Shown piece after piece: positions 1-8,022 of a stretch of DNA of 64,000 bases. Below the pieces are notes generated by a model. The model was not told the DNA's origin. It made no database searches and saw nothing but the letters and a program-made list of their open reading frames with translations. Position 1 is the first letter of the stretch, and each line of letters opens with the position of its first letter. Origin of the DNA: Halopenitus salinus (lineage in GTDB: Archaea > Halobacteriota > Halobacteria > Halobacteriales > Haloferacaceae); contig NZ_JBHSXL010000008.1 of NCBI RefSeq assembly GCF_042662125.1, forward strand, positions 124,001-188,000, written 5' to 3'. Position numbers and translations under genes: made by a program.

Positions 1-755
1 GAGATCGACCCCTCGCGGAAGACGTCGCCGCGGTGGAGCACGGTGACGGCGTCCGCGATCTCCGCGACGAAGTCGGTGTCGTGTTCGATGACGACGAAGG
101 CGATCCCGCGCTCCTCGTTGAGCGCGGTCACGCGGTCCGCGATCCCCCGCCGCTCCTCGACGGAGAGGCCGGCGACGGGCTCGTCGAGCAGGAGGAGGTC
201 GGGCTGTAGCGACGCCGCCATGCCGATCTCGAGCTGCTGTTGTTGGCCGTGTGAGAGGTCGCTCGCGGGCACGTCCTCGTATCCCTCGAGGCCCGCCGCG
301 GCGATCGTCTCCTCGATCCGGCGGTTGCGATCGTCGCCGGTCACCAGCCGCTGGATCGGGAGCTGTGCGTTCTCGCGGACCGTGAGGTCGCCGTAGACGG
401 AGGGGACCTGGAACTTCATGCTGATCCCCCGCTTGACGCGCTCGTGGGGCGGCAGGTCGGTGATGTCGTCGCCGTCGTAGTAGATGCTTCCGGCGGTCGG
501 CTCGTGGGTGCCGGTGATGAGCTTGAGCAGGGTGCTCTTGCCGGCGCCGTTCGGACCGATCAGACAGCGAAGCTCCCCCTCCTCGACCGCGAATCCGGGC
601 TCGTCGGTCGCGGTGAAGCCGCCGAACTGCTTGATCAGCCCGTCGGTCTGGAGCAGGGTGTCGCTGCGGTCGCCGGTCGCGAGCCCGGCGGCGGTCTCGC
701 GGACGTCCGGATCGATGTTCTGCGGGTCGTCGGCCGAGGAGCGGCTCCCGCTCAC
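1..755 (-). CDS. urtD: urea ABC transporter ATP-binding protein UrtD (3' end outside window)
   Basis: This is an ATPase subunit of a branched-chain-amino-acid/urea type ABC importer. The visible 251 codons show a Walker A motif GPNGAGKST at residues 67-75, an ABC signature LSHGQQQQ and a Walker B LLLLDEP. The GTG start at 755 overlaps the urtC stop by 4 nt (GTGA), so the two are translationally coupled. The urea assignment comes from the family pattern LSHGQ and from the neighbouring nikR and urease genes, not from a search. UrtD proteins are about 250 residues, so nearly the whole gene is present. A second ATPase (UrtE) is expected just beyond the left edge. The first 30 or so residues are a poorly conserved acidic extension, so a later start is possible. 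Confidence 0.85.
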   Translation of the reverse strand, partial: MSGSRSSADDPQNIDPDVRETAAGLATGDRSDTLLQTDGLIKQFGGFTATDEPGFAVEEGELRCLIGPNGAGKSTLLKLITGTHEPTAGSIYYDGDDITDLPPHERVKRGISMKFQVPSVYGDLTVRENAQLPIQRLVTGDDRNRRIEETIAAAGLEGYEDVPASDLSHGQQQQLEIGMAASLQPDLLLLDEPVAGLSVEERRGIADRVTALNEERGIAFVVIEHDTDFVAEIADAVTVLHRGDVFREGSI

Positions 756-1918
756 GAGTCGCTCACCTCCGCGGCCGCCTCCGGCGCGTCCGGAGCGTCG
801 ATCTCCGTCGGATCGGGACGGTTACGCACGAACGTCTCGTGGATCCACGGGACGATGCCGCCGGGCAGCGCGAGGATCGTGACCACGAGCAGGCTCCCCA
901 GGATGACGAGCGCGAGCTCGCCCTGCATCGACACGCGCACGTACTCGACGGCGATCGTCGCGACGATCGCCCCGAGCAGGCTCTTTCGACCCCCGATGCT
1001 CACCCAGATGACCGGCAGGGTGGCAAAGAGCAGCGAGAAGACGGTCGGGTCGATGTAGACGTTGCGGGCGGCGTACAACACGCCCGAGAGGCCCGCCAGC
1101 GCGCCGCCGAGGGTGAACGCGACGAGCTTCGTGCGCTCGACGTCGTACCCGAACATGCGGGTGCGGTCCTCGTCCTCGCGGACGGCCACCATCACGCGGC
1201 CGAAATCGGAGTTGACGAGCGCGCGTAATCCGAGGTAGCTCGCCACGAGCACGGCGAGCGCGAGGTAGTAGAACGGGTCGATCTCCGCGACTCCGACGAC
1301 GGGGAGGACCACCTCGAACTCGTTGTAGACGAACTGGTAGGAGGCGCCCTCGACGCCCAACGCGAGAAGCGGGATCTGTGGCATCCCGTTGAACCCGCCG
1401 AGCGCGGCCTCGCCGATCGTCCACTCCGAGCCCGCGGTCTGGGCCATGAACGTGTGCAACACCATCGTCGAGACGAGCGTGATGATGGTGACGTAGACGT
1501 CACGGACCCCGCCGTAGAACATGAAGTAGCCGAGCAGCGCCGCGCCGACCGCGCCGCCGATCACGCCGATCACGAGCGCGGCGGTGATGCCCTGAGGGGT
1601 GGCGAAGTTGATCGACACCACGCCGAACGCGTAGCCGCCGAGCCCGAAGAAGACCACCTGGCCGAAGCTCAACACGCCCGCGTAGCCCCACACGAGCGAC
1701 AGCGAGAGCCCGAGCAGCCCCAACACGAGGAACAGCGAGAGCTGTCCGCCCCCGCCGACGAGCGGATAGGCGACGAGCGCACACACGACGAGCAGGAACC
1801 CGACCCAGAAGCCGGTCGAGTTGCCGATCGTGTTGGGTCCCTCGAGGCGGCGGCGAAGTCGGTCAAAGACGGAACGACTGGAGGCGGGACCGGAACCGAC
1901 GTCGGCGTCGGCGGCCAT
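752..1918 (-). CDS. urtC: urea ABC transporter permease UrtC (LivM family)
   Basis: This 388-residue inner-membrane permease has about ten hydrophobic segments and belongs to the LivM/UrtC family. The motif VWGYAGVLSFGQVVFFGLGGYAFG near residues 75-100 is the conserved LivM signature. A central loop carries the permease motif GRVMVAVREDEDRTRMFGYDV, which contacts the ATPase. It starts directly after the urtB stop with no gap and its stop overlaps the urtD start, so it sits inside a tight operon. The N-terminus is a short acidic cytoplasmic extension, as is common in halophiles. Urea rather than amino acids is inferred from the operon context. Confidence 0.88.
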   Translation of the reverse strand: MAADADVGSGPASSRSVFDRLRRRLEGPNTIGNSTGFWVGFLLVVCALVAYPLVGGGGQLSLFLVLGLLGLSLSLVWGYAGVLSFGQVVFFGLGGYAFGVVSINFATPQGITAALVIGVIGGAVGAALLGYFMFYGGVRDVYVTIITLVSTMVLHTFMAQTAGSEWTIGEAALGGFNGMPQIPLLALGVEGASYQFVYNEFEVVLPVVGVAEIDPFYYLALAVLVASYLGLRALVNSDFGRVMVAVREDEDRTRMFGYDVERTKLVAFTLGGALAGLSGVLYAARNVYIDPTVFSLLFATLPVIWVSIGGRKSLLGAIVATIAVEYVRVSMQGELALVILGSLLVVTILALPGGIVPWIHETFVRNRPDPTEIDAPDAPEAAAEVSDS

Positions 1919-2857
1919 CTACGCCCCCTCCCGTCTGCGGGCCCGAACCCGCTTTATGAACCCGGTGATCCCCTCCGGCAGGAACCGGAGCGCCAGAAGC
2001 GCCGCCACGAGCAGCGCGATCCGACCGATGAACGTGCCGTAGAGGTTCGAGAACGTCGCCTCGATGATCCCGAGGACGCCCCCGGAAAGCGCCGTGCCGA
2101 GAACGACGCTCGACCCGCCGACGACGACCGCGACGAACGCCTCGACGAGGAACTGGTCGCCGAGGGTCGGCTGCATCGAGATTATCGGCGCGAAGAGCGC
2201 GCCGGTGAACCCGGCGAGTCCCGACCCGATCGCGAACGTCGCCATGTAGATGCGTTCCGTGTCGACGCCGAGCGCGCGGGCGGTCCGCTCGTCCTGAATG
2301 GTCGCGCGGGCGCGCATTCCGAAGTCGGTGTGGGTGAAGACGTAGTACACCGCGACGAGCACGGCGATGCTGACGCCGGCGAGCACGATCCGGTAGGTCG
2401 AGTACGAGAAGGTCCCGTAGGCGACGTTTCCGAGCGGCGTCGAGACCTGATCGATCGAGTTGCCGAAGACGATTCGGGCTCCCTGGACCATGACGAGGCT
2501 GAGCCCGAAGGTCGCGACCATCGAGTCGGCGAGCCGGTCGTAGAGGGGTTCGACGAGATCGCGTCCGAGGAACCGACGACCGAGCGCGTTCGGAACGGCG
2601 CCGGAGATGATCGTGCGTTCGACGACGACGCCGAAGACCGCCGTGGCGAGCGCGCCGACGATCATCGCGAGCGGAAGCGGCAGGCCCGCTCCGGTCACGG
2701 CGAGCGTCGTCGCGTAGGCCCCGACGAGGATGAACTCCCCGTGTGCGAGATTGATGACGCCCATGATGCCGAAGATGATCGCCAACCCCACCGCCGCCAG
2801 CACGATGAACGCGAAGCTATCGAGGAACTGGAAGACGAGGTTGAGGGCGTTTACCAT
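1919..2857 (-). CDS. urtB: urea ABC transporter permease UrtB (LivH family)
   Basis: This 312-residue membrane protein is the LivH-type partner of UrtC. The N-terminal stretch GIMGVINLAHGEFILVGAY (about residues 30-48) is the LivH/UrtB hallmark, and the C-terminal half contains the cytoplasmic coupling motif FGMRARATIQDERTARALGVD. It begins 2 nt after the urtA stop and abuts urtC. Its role is to form the urea channel with UrtC in the cytoplasmic membrane. Confidence in the family is high; confidence in urea as substrate rests on the urease and nickel genes alongside. Confidence 0.88.
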   Translation of the reverse strand: MVNALNLVFQFLDSFAFIVLAAVGLAIIFGIMGVINLAHGEFILVGAYATTLAVTGAGLPLPLAMIVGALATAVFGVVVERTIISGAVPNALGRRFLGRDLVEPLYDRLADSMVATFGLSLVMVQGARIVFGNSIDQVSTPLGNVAYGTFSYSTYRIVLAGVSIAVLVAVYYVFTHTDFGMRARATIQDERTARALGVDTERIYMATFAIGSGLAGFTGALFAPIISMQPTLGDQFLVEAFVAVVVGGSSVVLGTALSGGVLGIIEATFSNLYGTFIGRIALLVAALLALRFLPEGITGFIKRVRARRREGA

Positions 2858-2859
2858 CC

Positions 2860-4197
2860 CTATTCGGCCTCCTCGAAGTAGTCGACCGGGGTGTACTGGG
2901 TCTGTTCGTCGGTCTCGCGGAGGTCACAGCCGACCGTCTCGGTGAGGAACTGCTCGGGGATCTTGCGGTCGGCGACGGCCTCGATGTTGTGCTCCTCGTC
3001 GGCGCGCATGATCCACATGTGGTGGTCGACGTGGTGGGTGGCGCCGTCGAGTTCGATCGTCTCTCCCTCGGGCGCCTCCGGGGCGCGCTCCGTCCCGAGA
3101 CTGATCCCCGATTCGAGCGCCTCGATGACCTCCGGCTGTTCGAGCGTTCCCGCCTGCTCGACGGCCTGTTTGTACATGTAGACGGAGAAGTAGTTGGTCT
3201 CCGCCTCCTCGTTGAGGTAGGGCGCGTCGGGGTACATGTCGAAGTAGCGGTCGACGAATCCCCCGTCGCCGGTGTTGCTCTCGGTGGGGACCTCCTGCAT
3301 GTAGTTGACGCCGGCGTAGATGTTCGCCATCGCCGGGGGGTCGATCCGCCGGTGCTCGTAGCCCTGTGCCATCGCCGTCGAGGTGCCGATCGGGACGTCG
3401 AGGCCGGAGGAGGCCTTCTGCTCGTAGAAGGCGGTGTGGTTCGCGCCGACGAGCATCGACATCACGAAGTCGGGGTCGGCCTCCTGGATGCGGTTGATCG
3501 TCGACCCGAAGGAGGACTCGCTGAGCGGGATGAACTCCTCGCCTATCACCTCGGCGTCGTTCTCGTCGGCGAGCACCCGCACCCAGTCGGCCGAGAGCTG
3601 TCCGAAGTTGTAGTCGGCCGCGATGGTGTAGATCTCCGGGCCGTACTCCTCGCGGAGGTACGGGAGGACCATCCCGAGCTGCTGGCGTGCGGTCGGGCCG
3701 ACGGCGAAGGTCGTCGAGTCGCAGACGCCGCCCTCGTACTGGGTGGTGTAGAAGTAGAGCTGCTCGTTGCGGTTGATGATCGGCCGGATGGCCTCGCGGG
3801 TCGCCGAGGAGTAGCCCGCCCACAGGACGTCGACCTCGTTCTCGTTGATCATCTCGCGCGTGAGCTCCTGGTAGCGCTGGTTGTCCGACTGCGGGTCGCG
3901 GTCGTAGGTCTCGATCTGCTTGCCGTCGATCCCGCCGTCGTTGTTGATCTCCTCGATGGCGAGCATCGTCGCCTTGTGTTTCGGGTCACCGACGAGCGCG
4001 AAGTTACCCGACTGGTCCTCGAGGACGCCGATCTTCACGACGTCGGTGCTGCTTGCGGTGTCGGTGGTCGTGCCGCCGCCGTTTCCGCCGTTACCGTTGC
4101 CGGTTCCCTCGCCGCCCGAACAGCCGGCGAACGCCGAGACGCCCGCGGCGCCGGCAGCGGTCAGGAACGTCCGGCGATCGATGGGGTTCCGACTCAT
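2860..4197 (-). CDS. urtA: urea ABC transporter substrate-binding lipoprotein UrtA
   Basis: This 445-residue periplasmic-type binding protein starts at ATG 4197. The N-terminus has a Tat motif (R8-R9-TFL) followed by a hydrophobic stretch and a lipobox ending at Cys26, so it should be a Tat-exported lipoprotein tethered to the membrane. A Gly/Asn/Thr linker follows. The mature part begins VKIGVLEDQSGNFALVG, typical of the UrtA/AmiC type-I binding fold. An in-frame upstream extension to 4323 exists but would bury the signal peptide, so it was rejected. It is the first gene of the urt operon, with a 427-nt AT-rich leader in front. Confidence 0.9.
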   Translation of the reverse strand: MSRNPIDRRTFLTAAGAAGVSAFAGCSGGEGTGNGNGGNGGGTTTDTASSTDVVKIGVLEDQSGNFALVGDPKHKATMLAIEEINNDGGIDGKQIETYDRDPQSDNQRYQELTREMINENEVDVLWAGYSSATREAIRPIINRNEQLYFYTTQYEGGVCDSTTFAVGPTARQQLGMVLPYLREEYGPEIYTIAADYNFGQLSADWVRVLADENDAEVIGEEFIPLSESSFGSTINRIQEADPDFVMSMLVGANHTAFYEQKASSGLDVPIGTSTAMAQGYEHRRIDPPAMANIYAGVNYMQEVPTESNTGDGGFVDRYFDMYPDAPYLNEEAETNYFSVYMYKQAVEQAGTLEQPEVIEALESGISLGTERAPEAPEGETIELDGATHHVDHHMWIMRADEEHNIEAVADRKIPEQFLTETVGCDLRETDEQTQYTPVDYFEEAE

Positions 4198-4624
4198 TGG
4201 GATCCCTCCATATTGGGATCGGGAACGACAAGCGAATTCGGGAATTCTACACGGTTCTTGGCAGCAAAGCGCCGAATAGACGTACGTTCGTCCATCATTT
4301 GGTGCACACTCCGTCGAATCCACAGTACACGTATAAACCTTTCCACACGAGTATTAAGACGGGTTAATATATGCATATCCATATAAGGTTATTCGATACG
4401 GTCGATCAGCAGTCGAGGACGACCGAAACGAGTCGAGTCCTCGTTTGGCTAATCAGTAGACGTATGATCACCGGGGAGACGGCCGGACGGATTCAAAATC
4501 GAAAAAGCGGGGCGAGGACGTCTCGGCTCCGAGCAGCGACGTCCCGTCCTCGAGCGACACCGACGGTCCGACGCCGGGTGCGACGACATCGCAACTCCAA
4601 GCGACGACGGGCCGAGAGCGCGGA
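4198..4624. promoter_or_regulatory. urtA upstream region with AT-rich promoter and inverted repeats
   Basis: No gene is visible in these 427 nt. On the minus strand a TATA-like sequence (GTTTATACG, about 4329-4338) could drive urtA with a leader of roughly 100 nt. Just upstream are an inverted repeat TATTAA-N6-TTAATA (4352-4369) and the palindrome ATATGCATAT (4369-4378). The heptamer AGTATTA at 4350-4356 is identical to one arm of the repeat in front of cbiM. Two GAATTC hexamers two bases apart lie at 4234-4247. Regulation by nickel or nitrogen is an inference. Confidence 0.5.
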
Positions 4625-5035
4625 CTACTCGTCGACGACGACGACCTTCACCTGCTGGACGCCGCCGAGCGCGCGCAGGCGGTTCGCGAGCTCCGTGATG
4701 TCGCCCGCGGCCCCCTCCACGACGAGCGTCTCCATGCAGGTGTCGTGTGAGAGGTGGATGTGCTGGACGGAGGTGATCGCCTCCGCCATCTCGTGTTGGA
4801 TCGTCTGGAGGTCGTCGGCGATGCCGTCGACGTGGTGGTCGTGAACCACGACGATCGTCCCGTGGTGGCCGCTCTCGCCGCCGGACTCCCACTCGTAGTC
4901 GGCGAAGAAGTCCCGCAGCGAGTCGCGGATCGCCGCCGATCGGCTGTCGTACTCCCAGTCGTCGACGATCCCGTCGAGCCGATCGACCATGGACGACGGC
5001 AGCGTGAGGCTGATGCGGTCGAGATCCTCGCTCAT
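4625..5035 (-). CDS. nikR: nickel-responsive transcriptional regulator NikR
   Basis: This 136-residue protein has an N-terminal ribbon-helix-helix DNA-binding domain (RISLTLPSSMVDRLDG, about residues 7-22) and a C-terminal ACT-like metal-binding domain. The four nickel ligands are present with the same spacing as in E. coli NikR (H76, H87, H89, C95): here H81, H92, H94 and C100. It therefore should sense Ni2+ and repress nickel uptake. It is divergent from the cbiMNQO nickel transporter and upstream of urtA. A TATA-like box (GTATTAG on the minus strand, 5061-5067) lies about 27 nt before the start, suggesting a leaderless mRNA. Confidence 0.93.
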   Translation of the reverse strand: MSEDLDRISLTLPSSMVDRLDGIVDDWEYDSRSAAIRDSLRDFFADYEWESGGESGHHGTIVVVHDHHVDGIADDLQTIQHEMAEAITSVQHIHLSHDTCMETLVVEGAAGDITELANRLRALGGVQQVKVVVVDE

Positions 5036-5132
5036 GTGCCACCCTACGCGTGAGGGGGCTAATACGGTTGGGAAGCGCGTCCCTCCGGGCCGACACCGAC
5101 GCGTTCGGCGCGGCTCGTCGTCCGCGATGGAG

Positions 5133-5158
5133 TAATACTGTTCGAGAGGAAAGTATTA
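5133..5158. promoter_or_regulatory. candidate NikR operator overlapping the cbiM promoter
   Basis: A perfect inverted repeat TAATACT-N12-AGTATTA lies between the divergent nikR and cbiM genes. Its right arm falls about 27 nt before the cbiM ATG, where the TATA box should be, so a bound repressor would block cbiM transcription. The two-half-site geometry (26 bp overall) resembles the long dyads recognised by NikR tetramers. An outer pair, GTAATA and TATTAC, gives a second overlapping register. Binding by NikR is inferred. Confidence 0.6.
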
Positions 5159-5184
5159 TTACATCGGGCGAGGTTCGAACCGAC

Positions 5185-5829
5185 ATGCACATCCCGGACG
5201 GATTCCTCGACCTCCCGGTCGCGGCGGCGGCCGCCGCGATCGCGGTGACGGCGCTCGCGATCGCCGCTCGCCGCGTCGGGGGAGAGGTATCGGACGCGCG
5301 TGCTCCGCTCGTCGGCGTCGTCGCGGCGGGCGTATTCGCGGCACAGATGCTCAACTGGCCGATCCCGGGCGGGACGAGCGCCCACTTCGTCGGCGGGGCC
5401 TTCGCCGCGATCCTGCTCGGTCCGCATCTCGGGGCGCTCTGTGTCGCCACCGTCGTGACGATCCAGGCGCTCGTCTTCGGCGACGGCGGGCTCGTCGCGC
5501 TCGGCGCCAACGTCCTCAACATGGCCGTCGTCGAGGTGTACGTCGGCTACGCCGTCTACCGAGCCCTCTCGCGGTACGGGGAGTTCCGCGCCGCGTTCGC
5601 GGCCGGCTGGCTCGGCATTACCGCGGGCGCGCTCGCGGCGGCGGTCCAGCTCGGCCTCTCGTCGACCTTCGAGTACCAGCTCGTAACCACCCTCTCGATC
5701 ATGGGCGTCGGCCACCTCGTCTTGGGCCTCGGCGAGGGCGCGATCACCGCCGTGGTCTACCGCTACCTGGTCCGCGCGCGCCCGGACCTGCGCCCGAGCG
5801 TCGCGCCGGAGGTGACGCCCGATGCCTGA
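5185..5829 (+). CDS. cbiM: nickel/cobalt ECF transporter S component CbiM/NikM
   Basis: This 214-residue membrane protein begins MHIPDGFL, the invariant N-terminus of CbiM/NikM in which the Met1 amine and His2 coordinate the metal. This fixes the start at ATG 5185. Further marks are AQMLNWPIPGGTSAHFVGG (His in the second metal motif) and GANVLNMAVVEVYVGY. It is the substrate-specific subunit that binds Ni2+ or Co2+ in the membrane. The next gene overlaps by 8 nt. Location beside nikR and urease favours nickel, although the name cbi is traditional. Confidence 0.92.
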   Translation: MHIPDGFLDLPVAAAAAAIAVTALAIAARRVGGEVSDARAPLVGVVAAGVFAAQMLNWPIPGGTSAHFVGGAFAAILLGPHLGALCVATVVTIQALVFGDGGLVALGANVLNMAVVEVYVGYAVYRALSRYGEFRAAFAAGWLGITAGALAAAVQLGLSSTFEYQLVTTLSIMGVGHLVLGLGEGAITAVVYRYLVRARPDLRPSVAPEVTPDA

Positions 5830-6163
5830 GGCGGGGCGAAACGGCGGCGAAGCGGTCCACGCCCGCGAGTGGCTCCCGCGAGCGCTCGCGATCCTGCTGG
5901 TTCTCGCGCTGCTCGCCCCGGTCTTCGGCTGGGCGGCGGGACAGGTCGGCTACGCGGAGCCGCTCGAGAACGCCGCGGAGGTGACCGGCGCGAGCGAACA
6001 CGCCGAGGCGGTCGACCTCGCGCCGTTCCCCGACTACGGGATCCCGGGTCTCGGTGGCGCCGCCGGAACCCTCGTGTCGGCGATCCTCGGGACCGGGGTG
6101 ACGCTGCTCGTCGCGACCGGGATCGTCCGAGCGCTCGGAACCGACGCCGATGGGACGCGGTGA
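5822..6163 (+). CDS. CbiN/NikN-like PDGLE-domain small membrane subunit
   Basis: This 113-residue protein has two hydrophobic segments (about 20-40 and 78-102) flanking a short exposed loop with GYAEPLENAAE. This loop matches the PDGLE-type motif of the small accessory subunit in CbiM-containing transporters. It overlaps cbiM by 8 nt and cbiQ by 14 nt, consistent with a coupled transporter operon. The family is poorly conserved in sequence, so the call rests on topology, the PDGLE-like loop and position between cbiM and cbiQ. Confidence 0.8.
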   Translation: MPEAGRNGGEAVHAREWLPRALAILLVLALLAPVFGWAAGQVGYAEPLENAAEVTGASEHAEAVDLAPFPDYGIPGLGGAAGTLVSAILGTGVTLLVATGIVRALGTDADGTR

Positions 6164-7025
6164 CCCGGAAGGAGGACGCGGCCCCTCTCGTGGGGGACGC
6201 GGCTCCTCCCTATCGGAACGCGGCTCCTCCCTCGGGGGACGCGACCCCCTCGAGGGGACCATCGCGGCGATCGCGACCCACGCCCGGTGGTTCCTGCTGG
6301 CCGAGTCCGTCCCCGACCGCGAGGGCTTCCTCCAGTCGGTGACGCCGGGCGTGAAGCTGCTCGGCACGCTCGCGCTCGTCGCGGCCACGGTCGCCCAGCG
6401 GGACCCGCTTCCGGTCGCTTTGATGGGAGGACTGGCCGCGGTCCTCGCCGCCGCCTCGCGGATCCCCGCCCGGACGTTCCTCGGGCGCACGACCGGCGCG
6501 CCGGCGTTCGCGGCCGTGGCGGTCGCGCCCCAGGCGGTGCTCATGGGCGGTCCGACCGTCGCCTGGACCCCGCTTTCGGTCGACGGCGTGACCTACGTCG
6601 CCGTCTTCACGCTGCGGGTCGCCGCCTGCGTCGGCTTCCTGTCGGTGCTGTTGTTGACGACCCGGTTTGCGGACCTGCTCGCCGCGCTGCGGCGCTTTCG
6701 CGCGCCGACGATCGCGGTCTCGCTGCTCTCGATCACCTACCGGTATCTCCTCGTCTTCTTTTCCGAACTCGACCGGATGGTGCGGGCACGCCGCGGGCGA
6801 CGGATCGGGAATCGGGGGCTGCGGGAGACCTGGCGCGACTCGGGGAACTTCCTCGGAACGTTCCTGCTCCGGAGCCTCGAGCGCGGCGAGCGCGTCCAGC
6901 GTGCCGCCCGCGCCCGCGGCGGAACGGGTTCGACGCCGGTCCGCAAGCGCGAGCGAGCGGGGGGTGGCGACCTGGTGTTCGCCCTGATCGTCGCGGCGAC
7001 GATCGCCGGGGTGGCCCTCGCGTGA
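6150..7025 (+). CDS. cbiQ: ECF transporter transmembrane component CbiQ/NikQ
   Basis: This 291-residue protein is the T component of the nickel/cobalt ECF transporter. It has about five membrane segments and the two cytoplasmic arginine-containing coupling motifs (RRFRAPTIAVSLLSITYRY and ERGERVQRAARARG) that bind the ATPase dimer. The first 35 residues are a Gly/Arg/Ser-rich low-complexity extension encoded by an imperfect repeat (GGRGPS, RGSSLS, RGSSLG), so a later start inside this stretch is possible. The stop TGA overlaps the cbiO GTG start. Confidence 0.88.
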   Translation: MGRGDPEGGRGPSRGGRGSSLSERGSSLGGRDPLEGTIAAIATHARWFLLAESVPDREGFLQSVTPGVKLLGTLALVAATVAQRDPLPVALMGGLAAVLAAASRIPARTFLGRTTGAPAFAAVAVAPQAVLMGGPTVAWTPLSVDGVTYVAVFTLRVAACVGFLSVLLLTTRFADLLAALRRFRAPTIAVSLLSITYRYLLVFFSELDRMVRARRGRRIGNRGLRETWRDSGNFLGTFLLRSLERGERVQRAARARGGTGSTPVRKRERAGGGDLVFALIVAATIAGVALA

Positions 7026-7831
7026 ACGTCATCGAGGCGAGCGGACTCAGGTACGCCTATCCGGACGGCACGCTCGCGATCGACGGCGTCGACGTGACGA
7101 TCGAGGCCGGCGAGCGGGTCGCGCTCGTGGGCCCGAACGGCGCCGGGAAGTCGACCCTGCTGCAGGTGCTCGGGGGCCTCGTCGAGCCGGATTCGGGGAC
7201 GGTCCGGTACTTCGAGGAGACCGAGGACGCCGACGCGGTTCGAGACCGGCTGAGCGTGGCGACCCAGGACCCGTCCGACTACCTGTTCAACCCGACCGTC
7301 GAGGAGGACCTGGCGTACGGTCCCGGCCAGCTCTCGCTGCCGCGGTCGGAGATCGACCGCCGCGTCGACCGGATCGCGGAGCGTCTCGATCTGGCGGACC
7401 TCCGGTCGAAGCCGCCGTTCCGGCTCAGCGGGGGCGAAAAGCGTCGCGCCGCGCTGGCGAGCGCGCTGACGGTCGAGCCGGACGTCCTGCTCCTCGACGA
7501 GCCCGTGAGCAACGTCGACGCCGCGAACCGCGCCGCGATCGTGGAGCTACTTTCGGAACTATCGGCGGCGGGGACCACGCTCGTCATTTCGACCCCGGAG
7601 ACCGAACTCGTCCCGCGGGTCGCCGATCGGGTGGTGCTGCTCGACGGGGACGGGATCGCCGCCGACGGTCCGACGCGCGAGGTGATGACCGACGCGGCGC
7701 TGCTGGCCGACTGCGATCTCCGACCGCCGCAGGTGGTCCGCCTGTTCGCCGACGAGGAGCCGGTCCCGCTGACCGTCGAGGAGGCGAAAGAGCGGCTTCG
7801 GTCCCCTGACGACATCTCGGACGGGGAGTGA
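7022..7831 (+). CDS. cbiO: ECF transporter ATP-binding protein CbiO/NikO
   Basis: This 269-residue ATPase starts at GTG 7022, overlapping the cbiQ stop by 4 nt. The motifs are Walker A GPNGAGKST (near residue 38), signature LSGGEKRRAALA and Walker B VLLLDEPVSNVD. The Q-loop region ATQDPSDYLFNPTVEEDLAYGP is the ECF/CbiO type. It energises the CbiM-N-Q complex at the cytoplasmic face. A longer reading frame upstream of the GTG is antiparallel noise within cbiQ and was not used. The gene is followed by a short inverted repeat (CCGACT/AGTCGG) that may mark the end of the transcript. Confidence 0.92.
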   Translation: MNVIEASGLRYAYPDGTLAIDGVDVTIEAGERVALVGPNGAGKSTLLQVLGGLVEPDSGTVRYFEETEDADAVRDRLSVATQDPSDYLFNPTVEEDLAYGPGQLSLPRSEIDRRVDRIAERLDLADLRSKPPFRLSGGEKRRAALASALTVEPDVLLLDEPVSNVDAANRAAIVELLSELSAAGTTLVISTPETELVPRVADRVVLLDGDGIAADGPTREVMTDAALLADCDLRPPQVVRLFADEEPVPLTVEEAKERLRSPDDISDGE

Positions 7832-7926
7832 GCCGACTTCACGGAGCGGAGTCGGCGAATAACTGGACGGACGATCGCATTCAGCCGCGTGAATGGCGGT
7901 ATTTGCGCTAAGACGAACGGGCTTAT

Positions 7927-7948
7927 CGGGAGGGTTCAAACCCTCCCG
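7927..7948. repeat. 22-bp near-perfect palindrome upstream of ureB1
   Basis: Arms CGGGAGGGTT and AACCCTCCCG are exact reverse complements separated by 2 nt. As RNA this folds into an 8-bp GC stem with a TTCAAA loop. It lies 75 nt before the ureB1 start, in the 191-nt gap after cbiO. A smaller dyad, CATTCA-N6-TGAATG, sits about 50 nt further upstream. It could be an operator or an mRNA leader hairpin; the sequence does not decide. Confidence 0.7.
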
Positions 7949-8022
7949 CGAATGTCGAACGAACGAGCCGAACGAACACCGCGAGGATCGACGGCGGATC
8001 GACGCGAGCGGGGGGACGTCCC

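Noticed and set aside
1454..2881. 475-codon open frame on the plus strand across urtC-urtB
   Set aside because: The Asp/Arg/Glu-rich composition is typical of an antisense frame in GC-rich halophile DNA, and real permease genes occupy the other strand.
7927..7948. Possible tRNA fragment (GGTTCAAACC T-arm-like)
   Set aside because: The stem-loop has a 6-nt loop instead of 7 and no acceptor or anticodon arm can be formed upstream, so it was kept only as a palindrome.
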